Notes: generated by a model not told the origin, from the letters alone. A stretch of 39,039 nt of DNA from Synergistaceae bacterium (GCA_012728235.1 JAAYFL010000029.1:1-39039), one strand, 5' to 3'; shown: positions 9,031-17,273, counted from the first letter of the stretch. Made by a program: numbers and translations.

Positions 9031-10419
9031 ATGCAAAATGTGCCGAAACACATATTTAGAGAGTACGATATCCGAGGACTTGCACAGAGTGAATTGTCTG
9101 ATGAGAACGTAACTCAGATAGGACAAGCATACGGAACTTGGCTGCTCTCCCGTGGCATTGATAAAGCAACGATAGGAATGGACATTCGCCTCTCCTCGCC
9201 TCGAATAAAAACAGCAGCTGCAAATGGCATGAGACGTGCGGGAGTTTCGGTTATCGATATAGGAGTATGTTCTTCTCCTACTTTTTACTGGAGTCTTTAT
9301 CATTTTGAAGTTGACGGCGGCATAATGGTTACAGGAAGCCATAATCCCAAAGAATTTAATGGTCTTAAAATTGCCTTTGAAAAAGGAACTCTTTGGGGAG
9401 ATGACATTCAGGAAATACACAGGATAATAAACGACGACAAAATTGTTGCCGCAAAAGTTCCAGGAACTGTAACAGATATCCCGATTAATGAAGAGTATAT
9501 AGATATGCTCGTATCTAAGATAACTTTGGGAGAGAGAAAACCTAAAGTCGTATGCGATTCTGCCAATGGCACTGGTGGGCTTTACGCTCCAGAATTCTTG
9601 CGACGCATCGGATGTAACGTGGTTGAACTTTATAGCGAACCTGATGAAAATTTTCCCAATCATCATCCCGACCCAACAAAGCGTGAAAATCTCGTTGACT
9701 TAATTAATTGTGTTATAAAAGAAAAAGCGGACTTTGGTGTTGGATTTGACGGAGATTCAGACCGAATCGGGGTTGTTGATGATAAAGGGGAGATTATCTG
9801 GGGAGATAGACTTATGGCACTTTTTTGGAAGGAAATTCTACCCAAAAAACCAGGTTGTATTGGAATTTGTGAAGTCAAAAGCTCCATGGCTCTACCGGAG
9901 ACTATAAAAAAATTAGGCGGTAAACCTATTTGGTGGGCGGCCGGACACTCTTTGATAAAAGCAAAGATGAGAGATGAAAAGGCACTATTTTCAGGCGAAG
10001 TATCGGGACACATGTTCTTTGCAGACGAATATTTTGGCTTTGACGATGCTTTCTATGCTGCAGGGCGCTTATGTAGAATGATTTCTAACAGCGATAAAAA
10101 ACTTTCGGAAATCATGATTGACATCCCTATATACCCATCCACCGTTGAAACCCGTTATGACTGTCCCGATGAAATAAAATTTGACGTGGTGGAGCGAGTA
10201 AAAGATGCGGCATTAAAAGAAGGCTTGGATGCCATTACCGTAGACGGAATTAGAATTAATTATGATTTAGGCTGGGGGCTTGTCAGAGTTTCAAACACAC
10301 AGCCAGTTTTAGTCGCAAGATGCGAGGGTCGGACGAAAGAAGCTCTCGACGAAATATGCCGGGATATAAAGGAAAGACTTATTAAAGCGGGCAGTCCAAA
10401 TTTTAAGTGGGAATACTAA
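9031..10419 (+). CDS. Phosphomannomutase/phosphoglucomutase
   Basis: 462-aa cytoplasmic alpha-D-phosphohexomutase that interconverts hexose 1- and 6-phosphates, feeding nucleotide-sugar and envelope polysaccharide synthesis. Motifs occur in the order expected for the ManB/AlgC group: N-terminal IFREYDIRG (8-16), active-site phosphoserine loop TGSHNP (101-106, Ser103), metal loop DGDSDR (240-245), sugar-binding GEVSGH, and C-terminal phosphate-binding RVSNTQPVLVARCEG. The start at 9031 has AAAAGGAGAGAG upstream and gives the usual N terminus; an in-frame ATG 63 bases earlier would add a non-conserved extension. PMM versus PGM specificity cannot be decided by eye. No sugar genes flank it. Confidence 0.92.
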   Translation: MQNVPKHIFREYDIRGLAQSELSDENVTQIGQAYGTWLLSRGIDKATIGMDIRLSSPRIKTAAANGMRRAGVSVIDIGVCSSPTFYWSLYHFEVDGGIMVTGSHNPKEFNGLKIAFEKGTLWGDDIQEIHRIINDDKIVAAKVPGTVTDIPINEEYIDMLVSKITLGERKPKVVCDSANGTGGLYAPEFLRRIGCNVVELYSEPDENFPNHHPDPTKRENLVDLINCVIKEKADFGVGFDGDSDRIGVVDDKGEIIWGDRLMALFWKEILPKKPGCIGICEVKSSMALPETIKKLGGKPIWWAAGHSLIKAKMRDEKALFSGEVSGHMFFADEYFGFDDAFYAAGRLCRMISNSDKKLSEIMIDIPIYPSTVETRYDCPDEIKFDVVERVKDAALKEGLDAITVDGIRINYDLGWGLVRVSNTQPVLVARCEGRTKEALDEICRDIKERLIKAGSPNFKWEY

Positions 10420-10532
10420 GGAATAAAATTAAGCAATATTATATTATAGGCAATAGTGAGAGTAGAATTTTTACAAAGTTATTAAATATTTAAAAAATAA
10501 AGAATGATACACGTAAAACAGGAGGAAAAAGC

Positions 10533-11225
10533 ATGAAGTGCACAAAAGAGCTAGATGGAATGACTTGTGTTGCAAGAGGCGCAAAACATGGCGCAGCTCC
10601 TATTCCGCAAGAAGGCAAATGGGACGAAGCAAAGGAAGTAAAGGATATTTCAGCTTTTACTCATGGTGTGGGCTGGTGTGCTCCTCAGCAGGGAGCATGC
10701 AAATTGACGCTTAATGTTAAGGAAGGAATCATACAAGAAGCGTTGATCGAAACCATAGGCTGTTCAGGCATGACACACTCAGCAGCAATGGCATCAGAGA
10801 TTCTGCCAGGAAAGACTATTCTTGAAGCTTTAAACTGCGATCTTGTCTGCGACGCTATTAATACGGCTATGAGAGAACTTTTTCTTCAAATAGCATATGG
10901 AAGAAGCCAGAGTGCATTTTCTGAAGATGGACTCCCCTTGGGTGCCGGGCTTGAAGATTTGGGGAACGGCCTTCGTTCACAAATCGGAACAATGTACGGC
11001 TCTCTGCCCAAAGGCCCTCGTTATCTTGAAATGGCTGAAGGATATGTAACGAAAGTTGCATTAGACGAAAATGACGAGATTATCGGATATCAATACGTCA
11101 ATATGGGCAAGATGATGGATGCAATTCGCAAGAACGTCGATCCAAAGGAAGCGCTTGAAAAAAATACCGGCACTTATGGAAGATTCGAAGATGCCGTAAA
11201 AATTATAGATCCAAGAGAAGAGTAG
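10533..11225 (+). CDS. IscU/NifU-like Fe-S scaffold-related protein, partner of the GGGtGRT protein
   Basis: 230-aa protein whose residues about 40-145 resemble the IscU/NifU N-terminal scaffold fold. Cys49 and Cys56 lie in GWCAPQQGACKLTL, matching the first ligand region. Cys77 lies in IGCSGMTHSAAMAS, matching the second (GCxxxxASAS-like). The helix that normally carries the third cysteine reads YGRSQSAFSEDGL, with no cysteine. Extra cysteines occur at 3, 12, 102 and 106. About 85 C-terminal residues (GSLPKGPRYLEMAEGY...) lie outside the scaffold fold. A strong ribosome-binding site (AGGAGG) precedes the ATG. The GGGtGRT gene starts 12 bases downstream, so the two form an operon. The biochemical role is unproven; cluster binding or transfer is inferred from the fold. 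Confidence 0.8.
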   Translation: MKCTKELDGMTCVARGAKHGAAPIPQEGKWDEAKEVKDISAFTHGVGWCAPQQGACKLTLNVKEGIIQEALIETIGCSGMTHSAAMASEILPGKTILEALNCDLVCDAINTAMRELFLQIAYGRSQSAFSEDGLPLGAGLEDLGNGLRSQIGTMYGSLPKGPRYLEMAEGYVTKVALDENDEIIGYQYVNMGKMMDAIRKNVDPKEALEKNTGTYGRFEDAVKIIDPREE

Positions 11226-11237
11226 GAGGGAAAAATC

Positions 11238-12236
11238 TTGATAACTTTTGAAGGCTGCGAACGCAGAATGCACAAGATAGCCCCCTTTCTAAAGGAGCGA
11301 GGATTTAATGATTTAGAAGAAGCACGTTCCCTCTGTCTCTCCAAAGGGGTTGACGTAGAAAAGATTGTCAAGGGAGTTCAGACTATAGCATTTGACAACG
11401 CTGTCTGGGCATACACTTTGGGTGCAGCTCTTGCCATAAAAGCTGATATAGAAACAGCTGCAGAGGCAGCAGAAAAAATCGGAGAGGGACTTCAGGCTTT
11501 TTGCATCCCCAACTCAGTTGCAGAGCTAAGACAGGTTGGATTAGGACATGGAAATCTCGGTGCTATGCTCCTACGCAACGAAACGAAATGTTTCTGCTTT
11601 TTGGCAGGACATGAATCCTTTGCTGCAGCAGAGGGTGCGATAGGAATAGCAAGCACGGCAAATAAAGTGAGAAAAGAACCTCTACAAGTTATTTTGAACG
11701 GACTTGGTAAAAACGCAGCACATATAATCTCTCGTATCAACGGGTTCACACTTGTTGAAACACAATTTAACTACGGCAGTGGCGAACTTAAAGTCGTGGA
11801 GGAAAGAGCTTTTTCTAAAGGAGAGAGAGCCAAGGTACGCTGTTATGGAGCAAATGACGTCTCTGAAGGAGTTGCTATTATGATCAGAGAAGGTGTCGAT
11901 GTTTCTATAACAGGAAATTCAACTAACCCGACACGTTTTCAACATCCTGTAGCCGGTACGTACAAAAAATGGGCTGTAGAAAACGGTAAAAAATATTTCT
12001 CCGTTGCATCAGGAGGCGGAACGGGACGTACCTTACATCCGGACAATATGGCGGCAGGTCCTGCCAGTTACGGACTCACTGATACTATGGGACGCATGCA
12101 TAGTGATGCTCAATTTGCAGGTTCATCGTCAGTACCGGCTCACGTTGAGATGATGGGGCTTATAGGCATGGGGAATAATCCCATGGTTGGAGCAACAGTT
12201 GCCGTTGCTGTGGCAATTGCCCAATCAAAAAAATAA
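11238..12236 (+). CDS. GGGtGRT family protein (function unknown)
   Basis: 332-aa protein that carries the family's name motif, GGGTGRT, at 259-265, followed by LHPDNMAAGPASYGLTDTMGR. The length is about that of the family. The start is TTG at 11238, with AGGAGGG immediately upstream; no nearby ATG fits. Gly- and Ala-rich stretches (GLGHGNLGAM, AAAEGAIGIAST, NPMVGATVAVAVAIAQ) suggest a compact soluble fold with several turns. Cysteines at 7, 33, 89, 118, 120 and 202 could bind metal. It is the second gene of an operon with the IscU-like gene, which suggests the two proteins act together. I know of no established reaction for the family. The operon ends at a 19-bp hairpin. Confidence 0.88.
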   Translation: MITFEGCERRMHKIAPFLKERGFNDLEEARSLCLSKGVDVEKIVKGVQTIAFDNAVWAYTLGAALAIKADIETAAEAAEKIGEGLQAFCIPNSVAELRQVGLGHGNLGAMLLRNETKCFCFLAGHESFAAAEGAIGIASTANKVRKEPLQVILNGLGKNAAHIISRINGFTLVETQFNYGSGELKVVEERAFSKGERAKVRCYGANDVSEGVAIMIREGVDVSITGNSTNPTRFQHPVAGTYKKWAVENGKKYFSVASGGGTGRTLHPDNMAAGPASYGLTDTMGRMHSDAQFAGSSSVPAHVEMMGLIGMGNNPMVGATVAVAVAIAQSKK

Positions 12237-12270
12237 ATATTTTTATCAAATATTAATTTTGTTCAATATA

Positions 12271-12313
12271 AAAGCTGAGCTCGAAAAACAAAATGTTTTT
12301 CGAGCTCAGCTTT
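12271..12313. terminator. Bidirectional terminator between GGGtGRT and purine-salvage genes
   Basis: A perfect 19-bp inverted repeat (12271-12289 and 12295-12313) with a 5-base loop AAAAT. The arms begin and end in A/T tracts. It lies between two convergent genes and can terminate both. Confidence 0.88.
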
Positions 12314-12340
12314 ATTTAATATAGCGTATTAGTTATTTTT

Positions 12341-12889
12341 TTAAAAAGGGAAAACAGGGAGTTTGGCGAGGTAAGTTAAATCTTCACCGTTGTATCCGCC
12401 CTCTTCGAGCAAGACAGCCACTTTTGCAACTACGTTACATTCAGTCAGTTCAAGAAGTCTCTCTACCGATTTCAATGAACCGCCTGTTGAGACAACATCA
12501 TCAACAATACAGACGTTTTTGCCTTTCAAAAGAGTTGCATCAACTCCGTTGATAACGATTTTCTGGGGCTCTTTTGTGGTAATAGATTTAACTTCCGTGT
12601 AAATAGGATTCTCCATATAGCTCTTGATTGATTTTCTTATTACAACATAATTTGTTCCGAGCCTTACGGAGAGTGCGTGTGCCAAAGGAATTCCCTTCGC
12701 CTCTAAGCTTACAATTATCTCTATATCATTTCTTGATTTAAGTTTTTCATATAATGCATCTGCTGTTTTCTCTATAAGCATGGTGTCTCCCAACATTACA
12801 AAAGAAGCAATTTTAAGATTAGGCGCCACCTGTACTTTTTTTAGTTCTCTAGTTAAACCGCAAATATTAAGTGTATAAGTCTCCGTCAT
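12341..12889 (-). CDS. Purine phosphoribosyltransferase (Apt-like)
   Basis: 182-aa type I phosphoribosyltransferase. The PRPP-binding motif VCIVDDVVSTGGSLK is clear, and upstream IIVSLEAKGIPLAHALSVRLG resembles the adenine/xanthine PRTase substrate region. It would make a purine nucleotide from a free base and PRPP in the cytoplasm. It lies 12 bases downstream of the NCS2-type permease on the same strand, so uptake and trapping of a purine base are probably coupled. GAAAGGGAAG precedes the ATG. Adenine versus xanthine or guanine specificity is not resolved. Confidence 0.82.
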   Translation of the reverse strand: MTETYTLNICGLTRELKKVQVAPNLKIASFVMLGDTMLIEKTADALYEKLKSRNDIEIIVSLEAKGIPLAHALSVRLGTNYVVIRKSIKSYMENPIYTEVKSITTKEPQKIVINGVDATLLKGKNVCIVDDVVSTGGSLKSVERLLELTECNVVAKVAVLLEEGGYNGEDLTYLAKLPVFPF

Positions 12890-12901
12890 TATCTTCCCTT
12901 T

Positions 12902-14020
12902 CTATAGTGAAAATATAAGCTTAATTACTACACCAGCCAAAAGTCCGAAGAATGGATTCCACTTTGCAGACACAATCACTGTGGCTCCAACCACCATTCC
13001 CCATGGAGAAAACCCGAATGGTCCTTCAAATAAAGGAGTCGGGACAGCTGCTATCGCACCAAAAATATTGGATGTAAAAGTAACAAATACTCCGAGAACA
13101 AAAAGAAATCCAGCTATAGAAGCGCTGTGGACATATCTTCCTATCGTAGGAAGCAGTTTAAAGAGCAGTATTCCCGCCATAATAAGCATCATTAAGACTG
13201 AAGACCGAACGGGATTTGGTGCTGTTGCTGTTCCTGAAATGATAGATTCTACGGGAGCTCCCCCAAAGAAAGAGGATACGATATCAGCAAGTGAAGAATA
13301 AACTGCAAGGTGATCTATATTGGCATTAACTCCAGCTATGTTTCCTGTTATTTTTCCGAAGCTAATATTCGCCCCGATATTCAAACATGCTATTGCAAGG
13401 CCGCTGATTATGATTGAAGGGTATTTCCAAATCTTCCACTCGATATTGTTCAATGTGAACTTTTCACGACTTGCATCTAGAACTAAGTTGGAAACCTCAA
13501 CTTTGCCCATTTTCATAAGAATGTTATATACAATCGTCGAAATGAATACAGAGATAATAATTGTGTGTGCTAAGTCTTTTGTCATGAACCAAACAACAAG
13601 TGCAACGGCCATAGAGACTGAGCCGGATATCCTTTCTGAATTGAATATGTCAACCGACACATATGCCAACATAATCCCGACTCCTGCCATCATGGATGTG
13701 ACTATCACAGGTCCTATAAAATCAACAATTTTTTCATTTAGTCCGAGTGCGGAGGGAATAAGGAGAAAAACACCGCCCCAGAAAATTAGGCTCAGGCGCT
13801 CTCTGATATCCTTTCCCATTTTCCCCGCGAGGGTGATTGTTTCAGCTTGAAATGAAATTGTGGCGACAGAAGAGAGAAAAAGTGAAGCTGCGGCTCCTAT
13901 GATAAAGGCTATGCTTGTAGGAAACGCCGCGAATCCAAAGCTTAATGCTAAAAGACCTTGGGGAATACCGTTTACCACAACTGCCAGTGAAGCAAGTAAA
14001 TCTGTCAATAGAGACTCCAT
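12902..14020 (-). CDS. NCS2-type purine permease (AzgA/PbuG-like)
   Basis: 372-aa polytopic inner-membrane protein with about 11-13 hydrophobic segments. The conserved region SSFFGGAPVESIISGTATA resembles the substrate-site region of AzgA-type carriers, where a short motif with Phe-Gly and Thr/Ser sits between two half-helices. At 372 aa it is shorter than the roughly 430 aa of typical AzgA/PbuG proteins, the N terminus beginning close to the first helix. A strong GGAGG lies upstream of the ATG. The downstream phosphoribosyltransferase supports uptake of a purine base, probably with a proton. Confidence 0.8.
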   Translation of the reverse strand: MESLLTDLLASLAVVVNGIPQGLLALSFGFAAFPTSIAFIIGAAASLFLSSVATISFQAETITLAGKMGKDIRERLSLIFWGGVFLLIPSALGLNEKIVDFIGPVIVTSMMAGVGIMLAYVSVDIFNSERISGSVSMAVALVVWFMTKDLAHTIIISVFISTIVYNILMKMGKVEVSNLVLDASREKFTLNNIEWKIWKYPSIIISGLAIACLNIGANISFGKITGNIAGVNANIDHLAVYSSLADIVSSFFGGAPVESIISGTATAPNPVRSSVLMMLIMAGILLFKLLPTIGRYVHSASIAGFLFVLGVFVTFTSNIFGAIAAVPTPLFEGPFGFSPWGMVVGATVIVSAKWNPFFGLLAGVVIKLIFSL

Positions 14021-14151
14021 TGCAATTCCTCCTGTTTGTTATAAATAATAGCAACTTAGAACATTATAAAACATTTCTCTTAAAAGAGGGATTGTTCATA
14101 AGTATTCGTTTATTGCCGCTTTTATAACAAACAGAAAGAAGATGCGTTTAT

Positions 14152-15249
14152 TTACAGAGGAGAGTAGGCATAACCCAGTCCTGTGACAAGCTCCTCCATT
14201 ATCTCTCTAACTCTTCCAATTTCTTTAAGTTTTGCAACATTGCTTCCGCAAAAAAAGAGTCCGTTTTCCCAGTCGCCTTTATAAGCGCTCATTAATGCAT
14301 CCGCTATACAGAAAGTCTCTTTTTTCATGCGGCAGATACAGTGTGTAAGACAACCGGTTTTACATGTGGCTTTTTCTAGTACATCGGCAAAATAACGTTT
14401 TATTAGAGGACTGAGAATAGCTCTTCCCGGCAACCCTGCCGGACTTTTTATTAGAACAACATCTTTCTCTTCAGCATCAAGATAAGCTTGTTTGAATCTA
14501 TAAGATACATCAGATTCTTCTGTACCTGCAAACCTCGTCCCCATCTGAACGCCTGATGCTCCCAAATCCATAGAATCTTTTATATCCTGGCTGTCCCAAA
14601 TACCTCCGGCAGAAATAATAGGGATGTTAAGTCCTAAATCTTTTAAAAAGCTTACAAGAGAGGGAATAACGGTTTTTAAGGAGAGCGAACAGTCCATAGC
14701 TTGCTCTTCATCCCTAGCACCTAAATGTCCTCCTGCTGTATTAGGAGTTTCCACAACAAAAGCATCGGGGATGCGATTATAAGATTTCTCCCATTTGCGC
14801 AGTATGATATTTGCGGCTTTTACACTGCTCACTATAGGAACCAAAGCCACATCAGGGTAATCCTTTGTAAGTTCGGGCAATTTGAGTGGCAACCCTGCAC
14901 CTGAAACAATAATGTCTATTCCTGATTCGCAACTGGTTTGCACCATTTCGTCATAATCGCTTAAGGCGCACATACAATTCATAGCCAAAACTCCGCCTTT
15001 AGCTAGTTTTCTCGCCTCTTCGATTGACTTCTTAATCATTACCACATTTTCAGATGCAACGTTTCTTCCGTTGAAGTTAGGGGAGGCCACGGCAAGACCC
15101 ACTGATGCTATCGTTCCTACTCCTCCTGCCGAGGCAACAGCACCGGCCAGTTTGGGACCTGACACCATTACTCCCATGCCACCCTGAACTATGGGATACT
15201 TTGGTTTATGCTTCCCAATTTGCAATGCGTGTTCCTTACTCTCTTTCAT
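14152..15249 (-). CDS. Nitronate monooxygenase-like FMN protein with a Cys-rich C terminus
   Basis: 365-aa TIM-barrel flavoprotein of the nitronate monooxygenase / FabK family. Visible features are the N-terminal PIVQGGMGVMVSG, central VVETPNTAGGHLGA, and the FMN phosphate-binding part PIISAGGIWD...GASGVQMGTRF. These enzymes oxidise alkyl nitronates or, in the FabK branch, reduce enoyl-ACP. No fatty-acid genes are nearby, so the nitronate-type label is the safer one. Near residue 300 there is a cysteine cluster (CKTGCLTHCICRMKKETFC) that could bind zinc or an Fe-S centre. The ATG at 15249 is preferred over the in-frame GTG at 15258 because AAGGA lies 10 bases upstream of it and would touch the GTG. 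Confidence 0.83.
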   Translation of the reverse strand: MKESKEHALQIGKHKPKYPIVQGGMGVMVSGPKLAGAVASAGGVGTIASVGLAVASPNFNGRNVASENVVMIKKSIEEARKLAKGGVLAMNCMCALSDYDEMVQTSCESGIDIIVSGAGLPLKLPELTKDYPDVALVPIVSSVKAANIILRKWEKSYNRIPDAFVVETPNTAGGHLGARDEEQAMDCSLSLKTVIPSLVSFLKDLGLNIPIISAGGIWDSQDIKDSMDLGASGVQMGTRFAGTEESDVSYRFKQAYLDAEEKDVVLIKSPAGLPGRAILSPLIKRYFADVLEKATCKTGCLTHCICRMKKETFCIADALMSAYKGDWENGLFFCGSNVAKLKEIGRVREIMEELVTGLGYAYSPL

Positions 15250-15562
15250 AATAAACACTTCCTTTATGTATATCCTTTTCTAATAATTATCTTATATAGC
15301 AGAATACTGGATATGATATTCCATTATCCACTCTTTTGCAATGTAATTTCAATCATGTGGATTTCGACAAATATCTATATAATATAAAAATGATTCGCAA
15401 TGCTTCCGATTTTCTGTTTTCTTTGAGGAAAAAGCTGGGGGAATTATTATAAAGTTTATAAATTACGGAATAGTCTTTCTAGCTTTTATTTTATTTATAT
15501 TTCTTATAGCCATGTTTTTGTGATTTATCAAAAGTTAATTCTGTGAGAAAGAGGGTGTTGTA
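15250..15562. other. Gene-poor 313-base divergent intergenic region
   Basis: Lies between the divergent nitronate monooxygenase-like gene and msrAB. On the minus strand, TGCTATATA (complement of 15293-15301) is a candidate extended -10 for the flavoprotein gene. On the plus strand TATAAT occurs at 15378-15383 without a good -35. A possible very small membrane peptide at 15449-15523 is listed separately. Nothing else is recognised. Confidence 0.5.
15449..15523 (+). CDS. Possible 24-codon single-helix membrane peptide with a non-AUG start
   Basis: A short frame encodes Lys-Phe-Ile-Asn-Tyr-Gly followed by an unbroken hydrophobic run (IVFLAFILFIFLIAMFL) and TGA. GGGGG at 15437-15441 lies 7 bases before an ATA codon at 15449, with ATT codons at 15443 and 15446 as alternatives. 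There is no ATG, GTG or TTG start. It is listed because two other genes in the window also seem to begin at AUU or AUA. It is very short and AT-rich, so chance is a real explanation. Confidence 0.2.
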   Translation: MKFINYGIVFLAFILFIFLIAMFL

Positions 15563-16555
15563 ATGAATAGTAGAGACATAAACTACGCCAAAAAAGATGG
15601 GGTGGACGTTATATATCTTGCCGGAGGCTGCTTTTGGGGAGTGGAAAAATTTATGACAGCAATTCCCGGTGTTTTAAGAGCAACTTCCGGCTATGTGAAC
15701 GGGAACCCTAATATAGTGCCTACTTATGAAAAGGTTTGTTCAGGCGACACTGGATACAAAGAAGCCGTACGAGTTGAATATAACAAAAACGTTGTCAGTC
15801 TTGACGCTCTGCTTTACTCCTTCTTTAGAATAATTGACCCCACTTTGAAAAATCGACAGGGAAATGACAGAGGCAGTCAATATCAGAGCGGGATATATTA
15901 TAACGACGACAATTCTAAAGCAGTAGTTGAAAAGGTTGTTGCTACAGAGAAGCTCCGTTATAAAAAATTCTCTGTCGAAATAGAGCCTCTATCTATATTC
16001 TACGAAGCGGAGAAATACCATCAAAGCTATTTGATGAAAAATAAGGGCGGGTACTGCCATATAAGCAATGAAAAAGTGGATATGGCTGCCGGCATGATCG
16101 TTGACCCATCAAAATACGATCGTCCACATACAGATGAAATTAGAAAAAAACTAACTGAACTTCAGTTTTCTGTTACTCAAAATGATGCGACAGAACCTCC
16201 CTTTGATAATGATTTTTGGAAGAGCAGTGAGCGTGGAATTTATGTTGACGTTGTCACGGGGGAACCTCTTTTTTCTTCGAGGGGTAAATATGCAGGAAGT
16301 TGCGGTTTGCCATCTTTTAGCGAGCCTATAGATGAAAATGCCCTCGTATATATCAAGGATTATTCCCACGGTATGGTGAGGACGGAAGTTAGAAGCAGGG
16401 TTGGGAATTCGCACTTGGGACACGTTTTCGTTGGAGACCCTGAATCCCCCAACGGAGTACGTTTTTGTATTAATAGTGCTTCATTGAGGTTTATTCCTTA
16501 TGATGACATGGAAGAAGAGGACTACGAGAAGCTAAAAAAGTTTATAGTTCGTTAA
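15563..16555 (+). CDS. msrAB: Bifunctional peptide-methionine sulfoxide reductase MsrA-MsrB
   Basis: 330-aa fusion that repairs oxidised methionine: the S-sulfoxide by the N-terminal MsrA domain and the R-sulfoxide by the C-terminal MsrB domain. MsrA has GGCFWGVEKF (catalytic Cys23) and the later GDTGYKEAVRVEY. MsrB begins near residue 175 and contains SRVGNSHLGHVF and the catalytic FCINSASLRF (Cys302). The MsrB domain lacks the two CxxC zinc pairs; it has KYAGSCGLPSF in place of the common SGCGWPSF. In an anaerobe this would serve oxygen-stress defence. The ATG follows GAAAGAGGGTG. The gene is followed by a strong terminator. Confidence 0.95.
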   Translation: MNSRDINYAKKDGVDVIYLAGGCFWGVEKFMTAIPGVLRATSGYVNGNPNIVPTYEKVCSGDTGYKEAVRVEYNKNVVSLDALLYSFFRIIDPTLKNRQGNDRGSQYQSGIYYNDDNSKAVVEKVVATEKLRYKKFSVEIEPLSIFYEAEKYHQSYLMKNKGGYCHISNEKVDMAAGMIVDPSKYDRPHTDEIRKKLTELQFSVTQNDATEPPFDNDFWKSSERGIYVDVVTGEPLFSSRGKYAGSCGLPSFSEPIDENALVYIKDYSHGMVRTEVRSRVGNSHLGHVFVGDPESPNGVRFCINSASLRFIPYDDMEEEDYEKLKKFIVR

Positions 16556-16577
16556 TCCTTAAAATTTGTTTTTATGA

Positions 16578-16630
16578 AAACAAAATACGCCTCTTCAGTT
16601 CCGTCAAAACTGAGGAGGCGTATTTTGTTT
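16578..16630. terminator. Bidirectional terminator after msrAB
   Basis: Two 23-base arms (16578-16600 and 16608-16630) pair fully apart from one G-U position, with a 7-base loop CCGTCAA. T-rich sequence follows on the plus strand and A-rich sequence precedes it, so it can end msrAB and the convergent 148-aa gene. Confidence 0.88.
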
Positions 16631-16659
16631 CTTTAGAATAGAAAAAGACTTTTCTTGTT

Positions 16660-17106
16660 TTATATAATGAGCTTGCCGCCTCCGGGCCTCTTTGCACCAG
16701 AGACTGCATCTAGCTGTTCGAGGACGTTTGCACTTGCGACTTCAATCTTGGGTTTCTTTGCCTCTTCTTCTTTTACATACTCCTGGACTCTCTTTTCATA
16801 TTCCGCCATAGTATTTTTTATTCCTTCTACGTCACATTTTAACCACTGCAATATACCATCTGTAATCGTCTGATACATCTCTTCTTTAGGCTCGTCCTTT
16901 ATTACTCCAAGCTTTACGAGCATTCCATACTCATCTTTTACGGAAGCAAAAATATCCTCTTCTGTAATGAGCCCCTTCTTGTAAAGAACTCTATAGATTA
17001 TATTTGACTTGGTCTTATTGTTCTCATCGTTTGCTGTAAGGGAATCAACACGTGAAAGCAACATTGATATTATCTCTTCTAGACTTACCTGAACCGGTGT
17101 TGCCAT
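16660..17106 (-). CDS. Conserved-looking hypothetical protein, 148 aa
   Basis: I do not recognise the family. The product is soluble and mostly helical: a start of MATPVQVSLEEIISMLLSRVDSL, a segment VLYKKGLITEEDIFASV that reads like a small helix-turn-helix fold, and a charged coiled-coil-like stretch (EYEKRVQEYVKEEEAKK) near 105-120. The tail is KRPGGGKLII. There is no signal peptide or membrane helix. The ATG is well supported by AGGAGTGA. The gene is divergent from the first yitT gene and converges on msrAB. It is probably transcribed alone from the 17107-17160 region, where TGATAGAAT on the minus strand could be an extended -10. Confidence 0.7.
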   Translation of the reverse strand: MATPVQVSLEEIISMLLSRVDSLTANDENNKTKSNIIYRVLYKKGLITEEDIFASVKDEYGMLVKLGVIKDEPKEEMYQTITDGILQWLKCDVEGIKNTMAEYEKRVQEYVKEEEAKKPKIEVASANVLEQLDAVSGAKRPGGGKLII

Positions 17107-17211
17107 TTCAAATCACTCCTTTTTTTTACTTTACCCTAAGTATTCTATCACAGCAATTTCTAAAAACATCCGAAAAAATACTAGAAAATTCTACTTTCCA
17201 TTATTTTACGA

Positions 17212-17240
17212 TTGATTTTGTTTTAGATAAGAGTTATCTT
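17212..17240 (+). promoter_or_regulatory. Candidate promoter of the first yitT gene
   Basis: TTGATT (17212-17217) and TATCTT (17235-17240) are separated by 17 bases, each matching the sigma-70 consensus at four of six positions. The leader would then contain GGAGG at 17261-17265 just before the non-AUG start. Confidence 0.35.
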
Positions 17241-17273
17241 AGTCTAAATCAACTCTTTTTGGAGGTTTTTATC

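Noticed and set aside
8998-9666. 222-aa minus-strand reading frame
   Set aside because: It lies entirely inside the phosphohexomutase gene, has low-complexity Tyr/Ile/Ser-rich sequence and no ribosome-binding site: an antisense shadow.
13320-13850. 176-aa plus-strand reading frame
   Set aside because: It is antisense to the purine permease; hydrophobicity mirrors the transmembrane codons of the real gene.
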